Shown: positions 8,134 through 17,461, counted from the stretch's first letter. The stretch: 38,783 bases of DNA from an uncultured Acholeplasma sp. (GCA_937934685.1 CALGYU010000048.1:1-38783); one strand, 5' to 3'. Numbers and translations are program-made. The notes: generated by a model from the sequence alone, not told the origin.

Positions 8134-9609
8134 ATGATACGAGACAATAAAATGAGTCAAAAGATAGTATTATTCATCGTGATATTCTTACTACCTTTAG
8201 CCTTTATTTTGGGATTTTACAGTTCTAAAACTGTGAATGTAAGATACCAAAGAAATCAAGTAGAAACAGATCTACAATATTTGCTAGAAAACTATGCGAT
8301 GTACGCAGACGCTAACTACGAGCAAGAGGTTGTTTTACACGCCAAATTGCTAGGTATGCTTTATTTAATGGAGGATCCTTATTCAGACGTTATTTACAGT
8401 AATGGAGGAACAGAAACTTCATTACGAACCAGAGAAGCGTCAAATAAAAAAATTGGAATAACCTTTAGATTTACAACATACAATGAACTAGAAATATCTA
8501 GTGTAGCAAGTGATAGTGATGCTTTTGGGAAAATTTTCCCTGGAGACATCATCATAGGTGCTTATGTTAACGACACATTAGAAAGATTTAGAAACAAAAC
8601 CCAAGCACAAATTACCACTTTATTACAATATAAAAATAATCCAAGTATTACACTGTTGGTTCAAAGACAAGACCAAGAATTTACAATTGAAATAGAGTAT
8701 AAAGAAGTTGCAACCAACCAGTATGTAAACGCAGAAATGATTAACCAAGATACTGGATATATTAAATTAACTCAATTTGATAAGGGTTCTGCTCAAGAGT
8801 TTGCAGATGGACTCATGAACCTAGAAAACCAAAATATGGAAAAACTCATCATTGATTTAAGAGATAATCCAGGAGGTTATGTTAGTGAACTAGACTTAAT
8901 CGTCCAACGATTAGTCCCACAAAAGGGAACACCTTCAAATGTGGGAACCGCAGTTTTTAAAACTAAAGCCTATAAAACTAATCAAGATTCATACTCAAGT
9001 ATCATTTATGCAAATAAAAATCTAGAAAATAAAACGTATTTAAACAATATAGTGGTTTTGGTTAACGAAAACTCAGCATCTGCAGCAGAAGGTTTAACAT
9101 CTATCTTACAAAATCAAAACAACGCAAAAGTTGTTGGCAAACCGACATATGGTAAGGATTTATACCAATCAACCGTTCAAATTGGTCAAAGCGATTATTT
9201 CTTTAAATATACAGAAGGACACTGGTTATATAAAAACACAGCAAACAAATTTGTAACATTAACTGAACAACCAATCTTAACTGAAAGCACAGAGTTATCA
9301 GAAATATATTTAGAAGAACTAGTCATAAGACCCAATTTAATAGATGTTGAAATTACCTATCAAAATCAACTCATATCAGAAAGACTATTTTTAGAATATT
9401 TATACGGAAACCCAATCACAAACGATACAGAGTTTAATGCTGCGTTAAAAAGATTAGCAAACGAAAACGGACACGAATACATAAATAACCTCTATGATTC
9501 TAATCTTTCTAACATCTTGGCACAAAAATACTATGAAAAACTTGCAAATATTAATAATGATGCATATATCATATATGCTCTAAATCATTTTAATCAAGTC
9601 CAACCATGA
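8134..9609 (+). CDS. S41 family carboxyl-terminal processing protease
   Basis: The 491-residue protein starts with one membrane segment (about residues 9-28), then a PDZ-like region (KKIGITFRF to GDIIIGAYVN) and an S41 catalytic domain. From the motif ENSASAAE and the following GKPTYGKDLYQ I assign a Ser316-Lys341-Gln345 catalytic set. The spacing of 25 and 4 residues is that of CtpB-type proteases. The active domain should lie outside the cell, tethered to the membrane. In a wall-less bacterium the substrates are likely exported or membrane proteins; that is inference. AAAGGAGT precedes ATG 8134; ATG 8152 is an alternative. The stop TGA overlaps the recX start. Confidence 0.88.
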   Translation: MIRDNKMSQKIVLFIVIFLLPLAFILGFYSSKTVNVRYQRNQVETDLQYLLENYAMYADANYEQEVVLHAKLLGMLYLMEDPYSDVIYSNGGTETSLRTREASNKKIGITFRFTTYNELEISSVASDSDAFGKIFPGDIIIGAYVNDTLERFRNKTQAQITTLLQYKNNPSITLLVQRQDQEFTIEIEYKEVATNQYVNAEMINQDTGYIKLTQFDKGSAQEFADGLMNLENQNMEKLIIDLRDNPGGYVSELDLIVQRLVPQKGTPSNVGTAVFKTKAYKTNQDSYSSIIYANKNLENKTYLNNIVVLVNENSASAAEGLTSILQNQNNAKVVGKPTYGKDLYQSTVQIGQSDYFFKYTEGHWLYKNTANKFVTLTEQPILTESTELSEIYLEELVIRPNLIDVEITYQNQLISERLFLEYLYGNPITNDTEFNAALKRLANENGHEYINNLYDSNLSNILAQKYYEKLANINNDAYIIYALNHFNQVQP

Positions 9610-10334
9610 TAGTTCAAAAAGTAGATCAAAAAGGTAAAAACTATTTAGTGACTTTTGATCAAGAAACACTAGAATTAACCGAAGAAACCCTACTTTTTTA
9701 TAGAATAACCAAAGGTAAAATCATTTATGATAACATTGAGGACATCAAAGAAAAAAACTTATACTATTTAATATATCAAAAAGTCATAAGAAAATTAAGA
9801 TATCCCAAGTCAAGTCATGAAATCATAAACTATTTAGAAAAAGAAAAACTAGATCAAAAACACATCCATCAAATGATGATGGAACTTAAACAAAAAAAAC
9901 TAATTGATGATGAAAAATTAATTGAAAACATCATCACCTATACCAATCAAAGTAGAAATAAAATCAAACAAAAACTACTTCAAAAAGGATTTGTAGAATC
10001 AGATTTCCAAGACTTACTCCAAGAAAAAGACGAAAGCACTTGGTTAGAAAAAGATTTCAATAAATTAGTAAAAAAACACCAAAAAGAGAGTCAAGTGGTT
10101 GCCAAAACCAAAATAGAACGCTCTTTACTAAGTAAAGGATATGCCTACCATCACATCAAAGAAATGATGACTCAATTAAATCAATTTGAATTTAATCCAG
10201 AAGCTATTAACAAAGACTATCAAAAGTGGTCTCAAAAATATCAAGATGAACAAAAAGTGATTAAAAAATTATTAACACTAGGTTATTCTTATCAAGACAT
10301 CAAAGAAACCATAAAAAAACACTTCACAAAATGA
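9606..10334 (+). CDS. recX: RecX family regulatory protein
   Basis: The 242-residue, lysine-rich, mostly helical protein has the repeated three-helix RecX pattern. One copy is around RKLRYPKSSHEIINYLEKE, another near NKIKQKLLQKGF, and another near IERSLLSKGYAYHHI. RecX proteins bind RecA filaments and modulate recombination. recA is not in this window. The start codon overlaps the protease stop as ATGA, and no good ribosome site precedes it, so translation is probably coupled. A terminator with arms on both sides of the stop ends the unit. The assignment rests on the repeat pattern and length. Confidence 0.75.
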   Translation: MIVQKVDQKGKNYLVTFDQETLELTEETLLFYRITKGKIIYDNIEDIKEKNLYYLIYQKVIRKLRYPKSSHEIINYLEKEKLDQKHIHQMMMELKQKKLIDDEKLIENIITYTNQSRNKIKQKLLQKGFVESDFQDLLQEKDESTWLEKDFNKLVKKHQKESQVVAKTKIERSLLSKGYAYHHIKEMMTQLNQFEFNPEAINKDYQKWSQKYQDEQKVIKKLLTLGYSYQDIKETIKKHFTK

Positions 10335-10347
10335 AGTGTTTTATTTT
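10316..10347. terminator. Bidirectional intrinsic terminator between convergent genes
   Basis: AAAACACTTCA (10316-10326) pairs perfectly with TGAAGTGTTTT (10332-10342) around CAAAA. On the + strand it is followed by T-rich sequence. On the - strand the preceding A run (10313-10319) reads as a T run. It therefore serves recX (+) and the HAD gene (-). Confidence 0.88.
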
Positions 10348-10356
10348 TCTTAAAAA

Positions 10357-11169
10357 CTACTTAATACTAAAGAAATTAGATAAATATTTAGCAACGCCAT
10401 CCTCATCATTGTCAAACTCACTGACAAAAGAAGTATGCCCCACCACATCAGGGAAAGCATTTTTCATCACAACACCATGAGATGCAAAACTAAGCATCTC
10501 TAAATCATTGGTTCCATCTCCAAAAGCCATGATATGATTAGAATCAATGCCGTATAATCCAGCAACATAATCTAACGCGCTAGCCTTTGAAATACCAGGT
10601 ACATAAAATTCATAAATAGCATGCTTACGATCACTACCCCAAAATCTGTACTGAACTCTACCTTTAAAATCACTATCAATCAATCTTTCAAAAGCATCTT
10701 TATATTCAGTAGCAACTAAGTATATAGCGCCTGTTGGGGCTATATCTAGTTGATCAAAATCAGCATGAACCACTTCTTTACTATTTTCTTTAAAAATCTT
10801 TCTTAAAACAGAAGTATCTTGATAAGAATAACTAACATCGCCTTCACTAAAAAAAGCAGAAACCAAGAAAGGCTTACTCTTCTTAAATAACTCATGAGCC
10901 ACATCCAATTCAATACGTTTAATGACAGGCACAAAACTCTCATCATGTGGAAATCTAATAGAACCACCATTATCTGAAATCAAAGGGGTATCTAAATTTA
11001 ATTCATAATAAAAATCAATACAAGCATGATAAGGACGACCTGTCGCTATGACAGGGACATGACCTAAATCTCTAAGTTTATTGATTGTAGAAATGGTATA
11101 ATTAGACAACTGACTTTCATTATTTAAAAGAGTGCCATCTAAGTCTAATGCAATTAAAAATTTTTCCAT
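10357..11169 (-). CDS. Cof-type HAD-IIB phosphatase
   Basis: This is the only minus-strand gene in the window. The 270-residue protein has the HAD nucleophile motif DLDGT (Asp9, Asp11), a motif III lysine in GISKASAL and motif IV GDGTNDLEML, with a C2-type cap between. Cof-type enzymes dephosphorylate sugar phosphates, FMN or pyridoxal phosphate; the substrate is not readable here. The ATG at 11169 is preferred because GGAGTG precedes it by seven bases; a GTG at 11184 would extend it by five residues. It is convergent with recX and divergent from the next gene. Confidence 0.9.
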   Translation of the reverse strand: MEKFLIALDLDGTLLNNESQLSNYTISTINKLRDLGHVPVIATGRPYHACIDFYYELNLDTPLISDNGGSIRFPHDESFVPVIKRIELDVAHELFKKSKPFLVSAFFSEGDVSYSYQDTSVLRKIFKENSKEVVHADFDQLDIAPTGAIYLVATEYKDAFERLIDSDFKGRVQYRFWGSDRKHAIYEFYVPGISKASALDYVAGLYGIDSNHIMAFGDGTNDLEMLSFASHGVVMKNAFPDVVGHTSFVSEFDNDEDGVAKYLSNFFSIK

Positions 11170-11186
11170 AATATCACTCCACACCT

Positions 11187-11215
11187 ATTATCGCACAAAA
11201 ATAGTTAAAAACCAA
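11187..11215 (-). promoter_or_regulatory. Probable promoter of the HAD phosphatase gene
   Basis: Read on the minus strand, TTGGTT (11215-11210) and GATAAT (11192-11187) are 17 bases apart. TGC precedes the -10 as an extended element. The predicted transcript has a short leader carrying GGAGTG. Confidence 0.55.
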
Positions 11216-11251
11216 GATGAATAAATTATAACTTTAATGTATAGTTTAGTG

Positions 11252-11257
11252 TATAAT
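11252..11257 (+). promoter_or_regulatory. Possible -10 element upstream of the membrane-protein/ftsK unit
   Basis: A perfect TATAAT lies at 11252-11257, 24 bases before the preferred start at 11281. No good -35 is visible. It is divergent from the HAD gene promoter. Confidence 0.4.
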
Positions 11258-11280
11258 AAAAGAGAAAGGAAATGATAAAG

Positions 11281-12054
11281 ATGCTTTTTTTTAAGATAGC
11301 CGGAATAGAAATTAATTTAACCATTTTAATCAGCTTTTTTTCTGGGATACTTATGGGCATGTTAATCATCGCTCTTTTATATCTTTTTTCAGTGATCAAA
11401 GGGTTAAAACAACCATTTAAACATCATGATGCACAAGAAGAAGATATTGATGAAGAAGAAATCAAATGGCTCATCAAAGATGCACAAAATCAATTTAACA
11501 ACAAAACAGAACGCGAGTTAGAAGGATATGGCACAATGTTGTTACGAATCAACAAAGATTTAGCCAGAGATATCGCAACAAAATTTTACCCTAAATCTAA
11601 ATACCCCTTTTTAGAATTAACCATTGACGAAGGATTAGCACTCATTGGCTATATCGAAAAAAGAGTGGATGAATTATTTGAAGCTAAATTTCTAAAAATG
11701 TTTAGAGGATTAACGATCAGAAGAATCGTAGAATTAAAAGACACAAAAGATGTCATTGAAAATACCAAATTAGGTAAAACCGCAAAAAAATATAACAAAA
11801 TCACTGGTGCTATTTTTGCAACATTAAATGCAGTTAACCCAGTATACTGGTTTAAAAAAATAGTTGTAAACAACGCGATGAACATAGTCATGGTAAAAAT
11901 TGGTTTAGTCATCATTGGTATCACCGGTGAAGAAACTTATAAAATATATAGTAAAAAAGTATTTAATGAAGAAAGAAGCATTGACAGCAATTTAGAAGAT
12001 ATCTATCAAGAAATCAATCAAAACATTGTGGAGGGATTAAATGAAGAAAAATAA
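11281..12054 (+). CDS. Unrecognised membrane protein upstream of ftsK
   Basis: I do not recognise this 257-residue protein. It begins with a long hydrophobic segment (about residues 9-38). A charged acidic and basic middle region follows (AQEEDIDEEEIKWLIKDAQ onward). Near residues 190-220 there is a second weaker hydrophobic stretch containing NIVMVKIGLVIIGITG, and the tail is hydrophilic. The ATG at 11281 is preferred because AAAGGA lies ten bases upstream; ATG 11272 would sit one base from it. The last 14 bases overlap the start of ftsK, so the two are probably co-translated. A role linked to the translocase, possibly as its membrane partner, is inference from this arrangement. Confidence 0.8.
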   Translation: MLFFKIAGIEINLTILISFFSGILMGMLIIALLYLFSVIKGLKQPFKHHDAQEEDIDEEEIKWLIKDAQNQFNNKTERELEGYGTMLLRINKDLARDIATKFYPKSKYPFLELTIDEGLALIGYIEKRVDELFEAKFLKMFRGLTIRRIVELKDTKDVIENTKLGKTAKKYNKITGAIFATLNAVNPVYWFKKIVVNNAMNIVMVKIGLVIIGITGEETYKIYSKKVFNEERSIDSNLEDIYQEINQNIVEGLNEEK

Positions 12055-14050
12055 GAAAAACAAAAAAATAGAAACACAATTAACGCCAACTTTTAAAATC
12101 CCACAAATAGCTAAAATTGAAGGTATCAGAGGTGCTAAAAAATATGAAAGAACCCATTTTGTTTCTCCTCTTTTTGGAACTAAAGTAAAAGATGAAGTCG
12201 TTGCTCCATACGATGTAAAATTAGAAGGAGACAAAATCAAAAAATACGATGCCTTTAGAACCAATCCCAAAGAAGCAGTGAGAGGCAATTATTATGAGTT
12301 TGATGTAATTACCCAAAAAACAAGAAGCGATGTTTTTGGTGGAGATGCTTTTACAGAAAAGAAACCAACCACCCCTTCTGTTTCATATGAACATACAAAA
12401 ACAGAACCAATCAAACCAATCATTACACCCAAAGAGCCACAAGAAACATCACCAAGTTGGCTAACCCCTAAAACGGTTGTCACCAACTTATCACCAGAAG
12501 AAAACGACCTTAACATCCCGCTATTTGAAAGAGAAGCCGTTGTTTCAACCGGATTTGAACAAGTAGAAACTAAAATAGAACCATCTTATAAAGAACCAAA
12601 ACATGAAATACCAAAACCATTATTTAAAAAACAAAACACATATAGACTACCAGATGTTTCTATGTTTAAAAAAGTAAAAAGAGATCAAGAAAGCAGACCA
12701 CAATGGTTATTAGATCAAATTGACATCATCGATCGAACACTACAAGATCATGGCGTTGAAGGACACGTCACAGGAAGCACTAAAGGACCAACCGTCACAA
12801 GATACGAAATAGCTTTAGAACCAGGTGTTAACGTTAGAAAAGTAGTTACAATACAAGATAACTTAATGATGAACCTTGCAGCAACCAGTTTAAGAATCGA
12901 AGCACCCATTCCAGGGAAAATGTATGTAGGTATTGAAGTACCGAATAAAGAAACAGAAATTGTTGCTTTTGGTAACGTTGTAGATCAAAAAGAGTTTTTA
13001 GAAGATCATGATCATCCATTAAAGGTAGCTTTAGGGGTTGATATTGATGGTAAAAACATCTATGTAGACATCGCTAAAATGCCACACGGATTAATCGCAG
13101 GAGCAACCAATAGTGGAAAAAGCGTCTCTGTGAATACAATCTTAGTGAGCTTACTTTTAAAAAATACCCCAGAACAACTCAAACTCATCTTAATAGATCC
13201 AAAAATGGTAGAATTGACACCATATAACGATCTACCACACCTCATCACACCAGTCATTACAGATGCTAAAATGGCAGCATCTGCTTTAACATGGGCCGTT
13301 GATGAAATGGAAAACAGATATAAAAGCTTTGCAGGTGCTAGAAGTAGAGACATTAAATCCTATAACGAAAATATCGATAGAGGATTAATAGATGGTGAAC
13401 ACATGCCATACCTAGTCATCATCATCGATGAATTAGCTGATTTAATGATGGTTGCTGCAAACGATGTAGAAGATGCAATCCAAAGATTAACTCAAAAAGC
13501 AAGAGCTGCAGGAATTCACTTACTCGTAGCTACACAAAGGCCAACAACAGACGTTGTCAAAGGAACCATCAAATCAAACATCCCTACAAGAATCGCCTTT
13601 AAAGTGGCTTCTTTTGTTGACTCAACGACCATCTTAGATAATGCAGGGGCAGAAACCCTATTAGGCCGTGGAGACATGTTACTAAAAGAAAGTGATCGAG
13701 CCATTCGTCTTCAAGGAGCATACATTCCAGATAACGAAATATATGAAGTCACAGATTTTATTAGAGAACAAAGAGAACCAAACTATATTTTTGAACACGA
13801 AGCGCTAACCAGACAAATAGAATTTAGAGAAACTGCATCTGATGAGTTATTTGAAGCAGTTGCACGCTATGTAGTCAGTGAAAACGTAGCCTCCATTAAC
13901 ACCATCACTAAAGAATTTAGCATCGGATTTAACCGAGCACAAAAATTAATGACACTATTAGAACAATATAACATTGTTTCAGAAAGCCAAGGAACTAAAG
14001 CCAGAGAGGTTTTAGCCACTGAGGCGGATTTAGAACACATATTTAACTAA
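12041..14050 (+). CDS. ftsK: FtsK/SpoIIIE-type DNA translocase lacking membrane domain
   Basis: The 669-residue protein is an ATP-driven double-stranded DNA pump for chromosome segregation at division. It carries Walker A GATNSGKS (354-361), Walker B ending at Asp463 in IIIDELADL, and a C-terminal winged-helix gamma domain (about 605-662) that would read polar DNA signals. The first 215 residues are charged and proline-rich with no hydrophobic segment. The four N-terminal membrane helices of FtsK and SpoIIIE are therefore missing. This resembles the soluble Bacillus homologue SftA in concept. The start overlaps the end of a membrane-protein gene by 14 bases and GAGGG precedes it. rbgA follows after 20 bases. 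Confidence 0.94.
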   Translation: MKKNKKNKKIETQLTPTFKIPQIAKIEGIRGAKKYERTHFVSPLFGTKVKDEVVAPYDVKLEGDKIKKYDAFRTNPKEAVRGNYYEFDVITQKTRSDVFGGDAFTEKKPTTPSVSYEHTKTEPIKPIITPKEPQETSPSWLTPKTVVTNLSPEENDLNIPLFEREAVVSTGFEQVETKIEPSYKEPKHEIPKPLFKKQNTYRLPDVSMFKKVKRDQESRPQWLLDQIDIIDRTLQDHGVEGHVTGSTKGPTVTRYEIALEPGVNVRKVVTIQDNLMMNLAATSLRIEAPIPGKMYVGIEVPNKETEIVAFGNVVDQKEFLEDHDHPLKVALGVDIDGKNIYVDIAKMPHGLIAGATNSGKSVSVNTILVSLLLKNTPEQLKLILIDPKMVELTPYNDLPHLITPVITDAKMAASALTWAVDEMENRYKSFAGARSRDIKSYNENIDRGLIDGEHMPYLVIIIDELADLMMVAANDVEDAIQRLTQKARAAGIHLLVATQRPTTDVVKGTIKSNIPTRIAFKVASFVDSTTILDNAGAETLLGRGDMLLKESDRAIRLQGAYIPDNEIYEVTDFIREQREPNYIFEHEALTRQIEFRETASDELFEAVARYVVSENVASINTITKEFSIGFNRAQKLMTLLEQYNIVSESQGTKAREVLATEADLEHIFN

Positions 14051-14070
14051 AAACAGAAAAGAGGGGCAAA

Positions 14071-14934
14071 ATGAAGCAAATACAATGGTTTCCAGGACAT
14101 ATGTTTAAATCACTAAGGGAAATCAAGGAAAAACTAAAACTAATGGATATCGTATACATCCTTTTAGATGCCCGCATTCCTTATTCAAGTATGAACCCGA
14201 ATGTATTAGAAATTGTAGGCGTAAAACCAACCCTATTACTCTTTAATAAAATAGATTTAGCTGACCATAATCAAACTAAAAGATGGACAAAATACTATGA
14301 AGAACAAGGGTTCTATACATTAGAAATTGATGCACAATCAGGAAAAAACGTTTCAATGATTTATGAAAAATCATTAGAAATCCTAAGTGATAAAATAGCA
14401 AGACAAAAAAGCAAAGGAATGCAACAACAAGCAATTAGAGCAATGATCATGGGCATTCCAAACGTAGGAAAATCAACTTTAATCAACCAAATGACTAAAA
14501 CAAAAGCCACCAAAACAGGAAACAAGCCAGGTGTCACAAAAGCCCAACAATGGGTTAAAATCAATGATCAATTTGAACTACTTGATACACCAGGTGTTCT
14601 TTGGCCTAAGTTTGATTTAGAACAAGTAGGCTACTCACTAGCCATCACAGGTGCGATTAAAGACACCATCTTACCTATTGATGATGTTGTTTATCATGCG
14701 GTAGAACACTTAAAACAATACTATCCAAAACAATTGATGGAAAGATATGAATTAACCAGCTTAGATAAAGAATTCATAGAAATCTTAGATGAAATAGGAA
14801 AAAGAAGAGGCGCACTCTTAAAAGGTAATGAAATAGACTACGAAAGAGTCTATAGCATCCTCCTAACAGATATTAGAAATAAACATCTAGGAGGACTTAC
14901 ATTTGACCGATACGATAAACTTATATCAATATGA
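14071..14934 (+). CDS. rbgA: Ribosome biogenesis GTPase RbgA (YlqF)
   Basis: RbgA is a circularly permuted GTPase needed late in 50S subunit assembly. The permutation is visible: the G4 motif NKID (59-62) comes before G1 GIPNVGKST (128-136) and G3 DTPGVLWP. The 287-residue length is typical, with a C-terminal RNA-binding helical domain. AGAGGGG precedes the ATG. The gene overlaps rnhB by 32 bases, and this rbgA-rnhB pairing is the Bacillus order (ylqF-rnhB). Confidence 0.95.
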   Translation: MKQIQWFPGHMFKSLREIKEKLKLMDIVYILLDARIPYSSMNPNVLEIVGVKPTLLLFNKIDLADHNQTKRWTKYYEEQGFYTLEIDAQSGKNVSMIYEKSLEILSDKIARQKSKGMQQQAIRAMIMGIPNVGKSTLINQMTKTKATKTGNKPGVTKAQQWVKINDQFELLDTPGVLWPKFDLEQVGYSLAITGAIKDTILPIDDVVYHAVEHLKQYYPKQLMERYELTSLDKEFIEILDEIGKRRGALLKGNEIDYERVYSILLTDIRNKHLGGLTFDRYDKLISI

Positions 14935-15529
14935 AGATGAACTACTTAAAAAAGGATACCAGTTCATCTCAGGCGTAGATGAGGCAGGCAGAGGTCCTTT
15001 AGCTGGACCAGTCGTTGCCTCAGCAGTCATTTTAAAACCCAATGCCCAATTGCCACTGGTTAACGATTCAAAAAAACTAACCGAAAAACAAAGATTAAAA
15101 GCAGTCAAACAAATAGAGGAAAACGCCCTAGCCATCTCAACAGTCTTTATCTCAGAACAAAGAATAGATGAAATCAATATCTTACAAGCCACCAAAGAAG
15201 CCATGCAAAAAGCGATTGAACAATTAGAACTCAAACCAGAATTTAATTTAATTGATGCAGTTAAACTTAAAAGTGAAATCCCTCATCTAAGTATCATAAA
15301 AGGAGATCAAAAAAGCATTTCAATTGCTGCTGCCTCAATCATCGCTAAAACCAAAAGAGATGAATATATGAAGCAAATAGCTCTAAAGCATCCTGAATAT
15401 GGTTTTGAAAAGCACAAAGGATATGGAACCAAAGCACATATTGAAGCCATTAAGAAATACGGCGTTCTTCCAATTCATAGAAAAACATACGAACCTATTT
15501 TAAGTTTAATTCAAAGCCAAAAGAATTAA
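14903..15529 (+). CDS. rnhB: Ribonuclease HII
   Basis: RNase HII cuts the RNA strand of RNA-DNA hybrids and removes misincorporated ribonucleotides. The 208-residue protein has the catalytic motif GVDEAGRGPLAGPVV (Asp26, Glu27), DSKKL, and the C-terminal HKGYGTKAH pattern. The start is a TTG at 14903. AGGAGG lies eight bases before it, no in-frame ATG lies before the catalytic motif, and the frame overlaps rbgA by 32 bases. Confidence 0.95.
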   Translation: MTDTINLYQYEDELLKKGYQFISGVDEAGRGPLAGPVVASAVILKPNAQLPLVNDSKKLTEKQRLKAVKQIEENALAISTVFISEQRIDEINILQATKEAMQKAIEQLELKPEFNLIDAVKLKSEIPHLSIIKGDQKSISIAAASIIAKTKRDEYMKQIALKHPEYGFEKHKGYGTKAHIEAIKKYGVLPIHRKTYEPILSLIQSQKN

Positions 15530-15580
15530 ACTTTTTTTCCTTATTATAAATAAGGAACCATAAGGTAAAAGTTTTTATAC

Positions 15581-15608
15581 TTGACAATACAAAAAAGCAT
15601 AATATAAT
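15581..15608 (+). promoter_or_regulatory. Strong sigma-A promoter of topA
   Basis: A perfect TTGACA (15581-15586) and a perfect TATAAT (15603-15608) are 16 bases apart. It is the best consensus promoter in the window. The start codon of topA is 34 bases after the -10. Confidence 0.85.
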
Positions 15609-15642
15609 TAATAAGGTATTGCAAACAAAGGAGATGTATTAA

Positions 15643-17439
15643 ATGGCAAAAAAATTAATCATCGTTGAGTCCCCATCCAAAGCTACAACCATTAGTCGTT
15701 ATCTAGACGAAGATGTTGTTGTACTTTCTTCAAAAGGACATATTAGAGACTTAGCAACGTCTGGTCCAGGTGGTTTAGGAATTGATGTTGAAAATAATTT
15801 TACCCCTACATATAAAATCATCAATGGTAAAGGCACAATGGTTAAAAACCTTATCAAAGAAGCTAAAGGAAAAGAAGTTTACCTAGCAACCGACCCTGAT
15901 AGAGAAGGGGAGGCAATTGCCTGGCATTTAGCTGAGGTTCTTAATTTAGATAAAACATCTAAAAATCGTGTCATATTCAGAGAAATCACGAAACCAGCAG
16001 TTATAGAAGCAATGAAAAATCCTGATAAAATCGACCAAGCATTAGTTGATTCACAAGAAGCAAGAAGAATGCTAGACAGAATCATCGGATTTAAGTTATC
16101 TACTTTATTACAAAAAAAGATCAAATCAAAATCAGCAGGTCGTGTACAATCAGTAGCATTAAAACTTATTGTTGATTTAGAAAAAGAAAGAGAAGCCTTC
16201 ATTCCAGAAGAGTATCATACAATTACTGCGGAATTCGCTAAATTTAAAGCAGATTACATCATTAAAAAAGATTACAAAATTAAAGCAGATGAAGCTAAAA
16301 AAATTGTAGAAGAATCTATCAATCCATTTACAGTAACATCTGTTACTAAAAAAGAAACCAAAAGAAAAGCCAAACTGCCATTTACAACCTCAACTATGCA
16401 ACAAGACGCAGTTAACAACTTAAACATGTCATCTAGTAGAACAATGATGGTAGCTCAAAAATTATATGAAGGTATCGAAATTGATGGAGAACCTGTAGGG
16501 TTAATTACCTACATGAGAACCGATTCAACCAGACTTTCAAACGTCTTTGTCACAGACGTTCAAAATTTCATCAAAGAGTTTTACGGAGAAGAGTATTTAG
16601 GTAAATACCAATTTAAAAAAGAAGAAGGCAGCCAAGATGCGCACGAGGCCATTAGACCGACCAGTGTTTTAAGAACGCCAGAATCTATAGAACCATTTTT
16701 ATCAAAAGATGAATTCAAATTATATCAACGTATTTATCAAAGAGCAGTTTCAAGTTTAATGTCAGATGCTATTTTTGAACAAACAAAAGTCATCTTAGAA
16801 ACCAACAACCATCCATATGGACTTGAAGGAATGATTAGAATTTTTGATGGGTATCAAAAAATATATGATGATAGCACAAAAGATAAACTACTACCAGAAA
16901 TCAAAGAAAAAGAAACCTATCAAGCAAAATCAGTGATTGCAACTCAAAAATTTACAACACCACCTGCAAGATTCTCAGAAGCAACGCTTATTAAAGAATT
17001 AGAAAGACTAAGCATTGGTAGACCATCAACATACGCTCAAATCATTAAAACCTTAAAAGATAGATTATATGTTGAAATGGAAGAAAAAAGATTTAAACCA
17101 ACCAAACAAGGACGTTTAACATCAGATAAATTAGATGAATTCTTTCATAATATCATCAACGTTGAATACACTTCCAATATGGAAAAAGACTTAGATGATA
17201 TTTCATTAGGAAAAGTAAACGGTGTCGAATTATTAAGTGGTTTTTACCAAAGATTTATCCCAAGTGTAAAACTTGCAGATGAAAAAATGGAAAAAATTCA
17301 ACCAGTAGTTACCGATCAATTATGCCCTGAATGTGGATCACCATTGGTCATTAGAAAAAGCAAATATGGTGAATTTCTAGGATGTAGTAACTTTCCAAAG
17401 TGCCGTTATATTGGAACGCTAGAAAAGAAAGAAGAATAG
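15643..17439 (+). CDS. topA: DNA topoisomerase I
   Basis: TopA relaxes negatively supercoiled DNA through a transient 5'-phosphotyrosine link. The 598-residue protein begins with a TOPRIM domain (KLIIVESPSKATTI, later DPDREGEAIAWH). It carries the active tyrosine Tyr290 in YMRTDSTR and ends with one four-cysteine zinc ribbon (CPEC, then CSNFPKC). Most bacterial enzymes have more C-terminal zinc domains, so this is a short form. AAAGGAG precedes the ATG, and a near-perfect promoter drives it. Confidence 0.97.
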   Translation: MAKKLIIVESPSKATTISRYLDEDVVVLSSKGHIRDLATSGPGGLGIDVENNFTPTYKIINGKGTMVKNLIKEAKGKEVYLATDPDREGEAIAWHLAEVLNLDKTSKNRVIFREITKPAVIEAMKNPDKIDQALVDSQEARRMLDRIIGFKLSTLLQKKIKSKSAGRVQSVALKLIVDLEKEREAFIPEEYHTITAEFAKFKADYIIKKDYKIKADEAKKIVEESINPFTVTSVTKKETKRKAKLPFTTSTMQQDAVNNLNMSSSRTMMVAQKLYEGIEIDGEPVGLITYMRTDSTRLSNVFVTDVQNFIKEFYGEEYLGKYQFKKEEGSQDAHEAIRPTSVLRTPESIEPFLSKDEFKLYQRIYQRAVSSLMSDAIFEQTKVILETNNHPYGLEGMIRIFDGYQKIYDDSTKDKLLPEIKEKETYQAKSVIATQKFTTPPARFSEATLIKELERLSIGRPSTYAQIIKTLKDRLYVEMEEKRFKPTKQGRLTSDKLDEFFHNIINVEYTSNMEKDLDDISLGKVNGVELLSGFYQRFIPSVKLADEKMEKIQPVVTDQLCPECGSPLVIRKSKYGEFLGCSNFPKCRYIGTLEKKEE

Positions 17440-17461
17440 AACTTAAAAGAAGTCAAGTCTC

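Noticed and set aside
11170..11184. GTG start at 11184 for the HAD phosphatase
   Set aside because: The GGAGTG ribosome site lies between the GTG and ATG 11169 and serves the ATG, which also starts the protein in the usual HAD position.
15537..15557. Perfect 9-bp hairpin TTCCTTATT/AATAAGGAA after rnhB as a terminator
   Set aside because: The T run comes before the hairpin rather than after it, and neither strand shows a T tract after the stem. It may be chance or a regulatory palindrome before the topA promoter.
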